The translations under genes and the position numbers were made by a program. Of a DNA stretch of 8,742 nucleotides, positions 5,794 to 8,742 are shown one piece after another. The notes beneath the pieces were generated by a model. It searched no databases. It was not told the origin of the DNA and worked only from the letters and a program-made list of their open reading frames with translations. The stretch lies in the NCBI GenBank assembly GCA_030428345.1, contig JAUIBM010000090.1, forward strand, positions 1 to 8,742, in the 5' to 3' direction. The stretch comes from Alphaproteobacteria bacterium. Lineage in GTDB: Bacteria > Pseudomonadota > Alphaproteobacteria > Rhizobiales > Rhizobiaceae. Every line of letters begins with the position of its first letter. The first letter of the stretch is position 1.

Positions 5794-6800
5794 CAGTGAT
5801 AGCCCTCGCCGGTGCGCACCTTGCCCCGGAACACCCAATAGGCATAGCCGGTATAGATCAGGATGATCGGGATCAGCACAGCCGCGCCGACCAGCAGGAA
5901 GGCCAGGCTCGTATCGGGCGCCGCCGCTTCCGCGATCGTCAGCGAGGGCGGCACGATGTGCGGGTAGAAGCTGATGCCGATACCGACATAGCTGAGGCAG
6001 AACAGCGCCAGGGCGCACAGGAAGGGTTGGTAGGTCTTGCCGTCCGCCAGTCCCTGGAACAGCAGCAAGGCGAAACCCGCCACCGCGAAGGGCACGGCAA
6101 GCGAGAAATAGGCCGACGGCGTGGTGAACCAGCGCTCGAAATAGACCGGGTCGAGGAACGGGGTCCACAGGCTTACCGCCCCGATCAGGGCCAGCATGGC
6201 GACAGCGGCATTGCGCGCCAAAGTCCGGGCGCGGCTCTCAAGATCGCCCTCGGTCTTCATCACCAGCCAGGTCGCGCCGAGCACCATGTATCCGACCACC
6301 AGCGACAGGCCGGTGAGCATCGAAAACGGCGTCAGCCAGTCCCACCATCCGCCGGCATAGGCGCGGTTCTCGATCCGGATGCCCTGCACCAGCGCGCCCA
6401 GCGCAATTCCCTGCATCAAGGCTGCCAGCAGCGAACCGCCGAAGAACGACCAGTCCCAGAGGAACCGTCCACGCCGGGTGCGCCAGCGGAACTCAAAGGC
6501 GACGCCCCTGAACACAAGGCCGAGCAGCATCAGGATGATCGGCATGTAGAGCGCCGGCATGACCGTCGCATAGGCGAGCGGAAACACGGCGAACAACCCG
6601 CCGCCGCCGAGCACCAGCCAGGTCTCGTTGCCATCCCAGACCGGGGCGACCGAGTTCATCATCGTGTCGCGGTCGCGCTCCTTGGGGAAGAGGGAAAACA
6701 GGATGCCGACGCCCAGATCGAAGCCGTCGAGGACGACATAGGCCAGGACCGCGAAGGCGATGAGGCCGGCCCAGATGAAGGGGAGATCGAGTTCCATCAT
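5793..6800 (-). CDS. cydB: Cytochrome bd-type ubiquinol oxidase subunit II (CydB/CioB)
   Basis: The 335-residue polytopic membrane protein has the expected CydB length and about eight hydrophobic segments. Recognisable motifs are YVVLDGFDLGVGIL (21-34), VAPVWDGNETWLVLGGGGLF (51-70), and further on LVFRGVAFEFRWR, with GYAYWVFRGKV close to the C-terminus. Subunit II scaffolds CydA in the two-subunit oxidase, which oxidises quinol and reduces O2 to water without pumping protons. D25, D28 and D56 are acidic residues typical of the first two helices and loop. The start codon at 6800 overlaps the cydA stop by 4 bases (ATGA), with GGGAG (6808-6812) 7 bases upstream. A second ATG at 6797 is in frame, so the first Met is uncertain by one codon. 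Together with the short Q-loop CydA, this looks like the CIO (cyanide-insensitive oxidase) branch. Confidence 0.95.
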   Translation of the reverse strand: MMELDLPFIWAGLIAFAVLAYVVLDGFDLGVGILFSLFPKERDRDTMMNSVAPVWDGNETWLVLGGGGLFAVFPLAYATVMPALYMPIILMLLGLVFRGVAFEFRWRTRRGRFLWDWSFFGGSLLAALMQGIALGALVQGIRIENRAYAGGWWDWLTPFSMLTGLSLVVGYMVLGATWLVMKTEGDLESRARTLARNAAVAMLALIGAVSLWTPFLDPVYFERWFTTPSAYFSLAVPFAVAGFALLLFQGLADGKTYQPFLCALALFCLSYVGIGISFYPHIVPPSLTIAEAAAPDTSLAFLLVGAAVLIPIILIYTGYAYWVFRGKVRTGEGYH

Positions 6801-8209
6801 TGCTTCTCTCCCGCAAGTACCGCCGAGGGCCCGGGAACGATGCCCGCGGCATGGCTCGGACCCTTATCCTCCTCGCCTTCATGCGGCGCGATCTCGTCCG
6901 GCGATCGGGCCAGCATGCGAAGGATGTAGAACGCGCCGGCGCCGAAGACCGCGAAATAGACCACGATGAAGGCGATCAGCGAGGCCGCGACAGCCGGCGC
7001 CTCGATCGGCGCGGCCGACTGCGCCGTGGTCAGGTGTCCATAGACCGTCCAGGGCTGACGGCCGACCTCGGTGGTGATCCAGCCGGCCAGCACCGCCACG
7101 AAGCCCGCAGGCCCCATGGCGATCGCGGCGCGGTGCAGCCACGGGTCGCGGTCGAGCGAGCGGCGCCAGCGCGCCCACAGGCTCCAAAGGCCGAGGCCGA
7201 ACATTGCCAGGCCGAGGCCTACCATCACGCGGAACGACCAGAAGACGATCGCCGCAGGCGGGCGCTCATCCTTGGGGAAGGCCTTGAGCCCCTTGATCTC
7301 ACCCTCCGGATCATGCGTCAGGATCAGCGAACCGAGCTTGGGAATCTCCACCGCATAGCGGGTTGTCTCCGCCTCGTCGTCCGGCAGGCCGAAGAGGATC
7401 AGCGGCGCGCCCTTCTGCGTCTCGTAATGGCCCTCCATCGCGGCGATCTTGGCGGGCTGGTGCTCCAGCGTGTTGAGGCCGTGCATGTCGCCGGCGAATA
7501 TCTGGATCGGCGCGACGATCGCCGCCATCCACATCGCCATGGAGAACATGGTGGCGGCAGCGGGCCGGCTGCCGCTCCTCAGCAGATGCCAGGCGCCGGC
7601 CGCGCCGACCACGAAGGCCGTGGTCAGATAGGCGGCGAGCACCATGTGCACCAGCCGATAGGGAAAGGACGGGTTGAACACGATCGCCCACCAGTCCTCT
7701 GGCACGAACTGGCCGGCCTCGTTGATCGAGAAACCCGCCGGGGTCTGCATCCAGGAATTGACCGCGAGAATCCAGATCGCCGAAATCAGCGTGCCGACCG
7801 CCACCATCAGCGTCGCCAGGAAATGCAGTCGCGGGCCGACGCGGTTCATGCCGAACAGCATCACACCCAGGAACCCGGCCTCCAGGAAGAAGGCGGTCAG
7901 CACTTCATACCCCATCAGCGGCCCGACGACCGGCCCGGCCTTGTCGGCGAACACGCTCCAATTCGTGCCGAACTCGTAGGACATGACGATGCCCGAGACG
8001 ACGCCCATGCCGAACGCTACGGCGAATATCTTCTTCCAATGGTTGAAGAGGTCAAGATAGACCGGCTTGCCCGTGATCAGCCACAGCCCTTCCAGCACGG
8101 CGAGAAAGCTCGCCAGCCCGATCGAGAAGGCGGGAAAGATGATGTGGAACGAAACGGTAAAGGCGAACTGGAATCGCGCCAGCGACAGGGCGTCGAACGA
8201 TTCGAACAC
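6797..8209 (-). CDS. cydA: Cytochrome bd-type ubiquinol oxidase subunit I (CydA/CioA), short Q-loop type
   Basis: The 470-residue catalytic subunit carries the haem and quinol site residues. H22 in FTVSFHIIFPAFSIGL is the b595 ligand. H188 (YRLVHM) and M329 (FRVMVG) are the b558 ligands. E102 and E110 lie in YEVLTAFFLEAGFLG, and the GWxxxE motif is GWITTEVGRQPW (376-387, E381). K254 and E259 in the Q-loop start (GDMHGLNTLEHQPAKIAAME) fit quinol binding. M329 lies about 64 residues earlier than the E. coli counterpart (M393), so the C-terminal Q-loop insertion is absent; this is the short, CIO-like form. The start is GTG 8209, because AGGAG stands 6 bases upstream and VFESFDALSLARFQFAF is the normal N-terminus. 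The longer frame to 8389 would add 60 soluble, unconserved residues and overlap the upstream gene. The haem d environment suggests high-affinity or cyanide-tolerant respiration, known for the family and not shown here. Confidence 0.96.
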   Translation of the reverse strand: MFESFDALSLARFQFAFTVSFHIIFPAFSIGLASFLAVLEGLWLITGKPVYLDLFNHWKKIFAVAFGMGVVSGIVMSYEFGTNWSVFADKAGPVVGPLMGYEVLTAFFLEAGFLGVMLFGMNRVGPRLHFLATLMVAVGTLISAIWILAVNSWMQTPAGFSINEAGQFVPEDWWAIVFNPSFPYRLVHMVLAAYLTTAFVVGAAGAWHLLRSGSRPAAATMFSMAMWMAAIVAPIQIFAGDMHGLNTLEHQPAKIAAMEGHYETQKGAPLILFGLPDDEAETTRYAVEIPKLGSLILTHDPEGEIKGLKAFPKDERPPAAIVFWSFRVMVGLGLAMFGLGLWSLWARWRRSLDRDPWLHRAAIAMGPAGFVAVLAGWITTEVGRQPWTVYGHLTTAQSAAPIEAPAVAASLIAFIVVYFAVFGAGAFYILRMLARSPDEIAPHEGEEDKGPSHAAGIVPGPSAVLAGEKQ

Positions 8210-8215
8210 GGCAAT

Positions 8216-8220
8216 CTCCT
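8216..8220 (-). promoter_or_regulatory. Ribosome binding site fixing the cydA start
   Basis: On the minus strand AGGAG lies 6 bases before GTG 8209, the best ribosome site in the window. It supports the GTG start rather than the ATG at 8389. Confidence 0.75.
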
Positions 8221-8224
8221 TGCT

Positions 8225-8246
8225 GCCCGGCGGCGGAAAGCCGGGC
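8225..8246 (-). other. Hairpin in the short gap ahead of cydA
   Basis: On the minus strand GCCCGGC (8240-8246) and GCCGGGC (8225-8231) form a perfect 7-base-pair stem around an 8-base loop. It lies within the 64-base gap between the upstream gene and cydA and ends only 4 bases before the AGGAG site. There is no T-tract. It may attenuate read-through, protect a processed mRNA end or influence cydA translation. I found no FNR-type dyad (TTGAT-N4-ATCAA) or other known oxygen-response site in the gap. Confidence 0.4.
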
Positions 8247-8273
8247 TTGGCGGAAAGGACCTCCGGCGCGGCG

Positions 8274-8742
8274 CTATTGCGATACGGGCAGCCGGCAGCA
8301 TCCCTCGTAAAGCCGAGGGTAGTCGCGATCGCCTGTCCGTTCCATGAGCAAATCGACGCGCCACCGATAGTCGCGATCCGACATTCCATCCGAGCACTGC
8401 TCGAACTGCGCGACCATGGCCGTCAGGCGCTCGGCCCCCTCCCCGGCCACAATCGCGAAGCGGTTGTTGCGTCCGATCGCGGTGAGGGTCGAGCGTGTCG
8501 CAACGACCCGCTCTTCCTGATCGGTGGCGGAAAAGGTCACGCCGTCTTCACGCAGCGTCGCGCTCCAGAACGGCTCGGTGCCGCCGCAGACAAGCCCGGC
8601 GGGGATCTGCGTCCCCTTGATCATCGTCACCTCGAAGGGCTTCAGGAAGCGCATCGAGACCCAACCGTTCCCATCGCTCGCCAGTATTCTGCCCCACGCC
8701 GCCTTGCCGACGAGCCGGACCTCCAGCACCTCGACCGGACGG
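8274..8742 (-). CDS. SH3-domain plus COG3650-like protein, C-terminal part (5' end beyond window)
   Basis: The frame stays open to the right edge and ends at TAG 8274-8276, giving 155 residues. The first part, PVEVLEVRLVGKAAWGRI then GWVSMRFLKPFE, reads like the end of a bacterial SH3 (SH3b) domain with its 'W-x-x-V/I ... G-W-V ... R-F-L' pattern. The second part begins LVCGGTEPFWSATL and ends with MSDRDYRWRVDLL and GCCRLPVSQ. The CxGTEPFW opening and the 'MSDR-Y...GCC' close are features I associate with COG3650, an uncharacterised, often exported or lipoprotein-like family. Four cysteines are present (the GGTEPFW cysteine, EQC, and the CC pair) and could form disulfides outside the cytoplasm. 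A signal peptide would lie outside the window. It is on the same strand as, and 64 bases ahead of, cydA, so co-transcription is possible. Its function is unknown. Confidence 0.7.
   Translation of the reverse strand, partial: RPVEVLEVRLVGKAAWGRILASDGNGWVSMRFLKPFEVTMIKGTQIPAGLVCGGTEPFWSATLREDGVTFSATDQEERVVATRSTLTAIGRNNRFAIVAGEGAERLTAMVAQFEQCSDGMSDRDYRWRVDLLMERTGDRDYPRLYEGCCRLPVSQ

Noticed and set aside
5403..6929. A 508-codon open frame on the plus strand covering the dxs end and antisense to cydB
   Set aside because: It runs out of frame through dxs, across the hairpin and antisense to three oxidase genes. A single real protein spanning these is not plausible.
6800..8347. A 515-codon open frame on the plus strand opposite cydA
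   Set aside because: It is antisense to a gene with all haem ligands intact. The translation is Arg/His/Gln-rich with no motif, a known effect of codon bias on the opposite strand.
1..8742. A mobile element, defence island, CRISPR array or other novel system
   Set aside because: No transposase, integrase, repeat array, terminal inverted repeats or composition break was seen. All large open regions are explained by recognisable core genes.

Overview
The window is GC-rich, tightly packed chromosomal DNA. Its gene families (bacterial betaine-lipid synthesis, a CIO-type bd oxidase with a DUF2474 small subunit, a DXS of alphaproteobacterial type) point to an alphaproteobacterium; the genus cannot be fixed from this stretch. 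Three of the eight complete genes start with GTG. I saw no rRNA, tRNA, CRISPR array, insertion sequence or phage gene, and no gene-free stretch longer than 300 bases (the longest is 184 bases, ahead of dxs).

Layout. (1) Positions 1-893, plus strand: the last 60 codons of btaA followed by btaB, which make the phosphorus-free membrane lipid diacylglyceryl-N,N,N-trimethylhomoserine from diacylglycerol and S-adenosylmethionine. (2) Positions 954-2212, minus strand: a DUF971 gene followed 47 bases later by a TIM-barrel sugar-isomerase-like gene, probably one transcript. They converge on btaB. (3) Positions 2314-3531, plus strand: an FAD- and NADH-dependent ferredoxin (rubredoxin/putidaredoxin-type) reductase, divergent from the DUF971 gene. 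(4) Positions 3716-5632, plus strand: dxs, first enzyme of the MEP isoprenoid pathway, preceded by a leader that can fold. (5) Positions 5671-8742, minus strand: a cytochrome bd-type quinol oxidase operon (cydA-cydB and a 40-residue DUF2474 subunit with overlapping joints), preceded by a gene for an SH3 plus COG3650-like envelope protein that runs off the window end. A strong hairpin lies between the convergent dxs and the oxidase operon.

How they fit together. The bd oxidase operon is a clear unit: two catalytic subunits and a single-helix accessory peptide that is easily missed. btaAB is a second clear unit, usually tied to phosphate limitation, although no Pho box falls inside this window. 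The DUF971/TIM-barrel pair and the stand-alone reductase are the least understood part: they share a 101-base divergent region, but no ferredoxin or P450 is present to name the reductase's partner. Overall the window looks like ordinary core chromosome; the items worth a second look are small or functionally vague genes rather than a new defence or mobile system.
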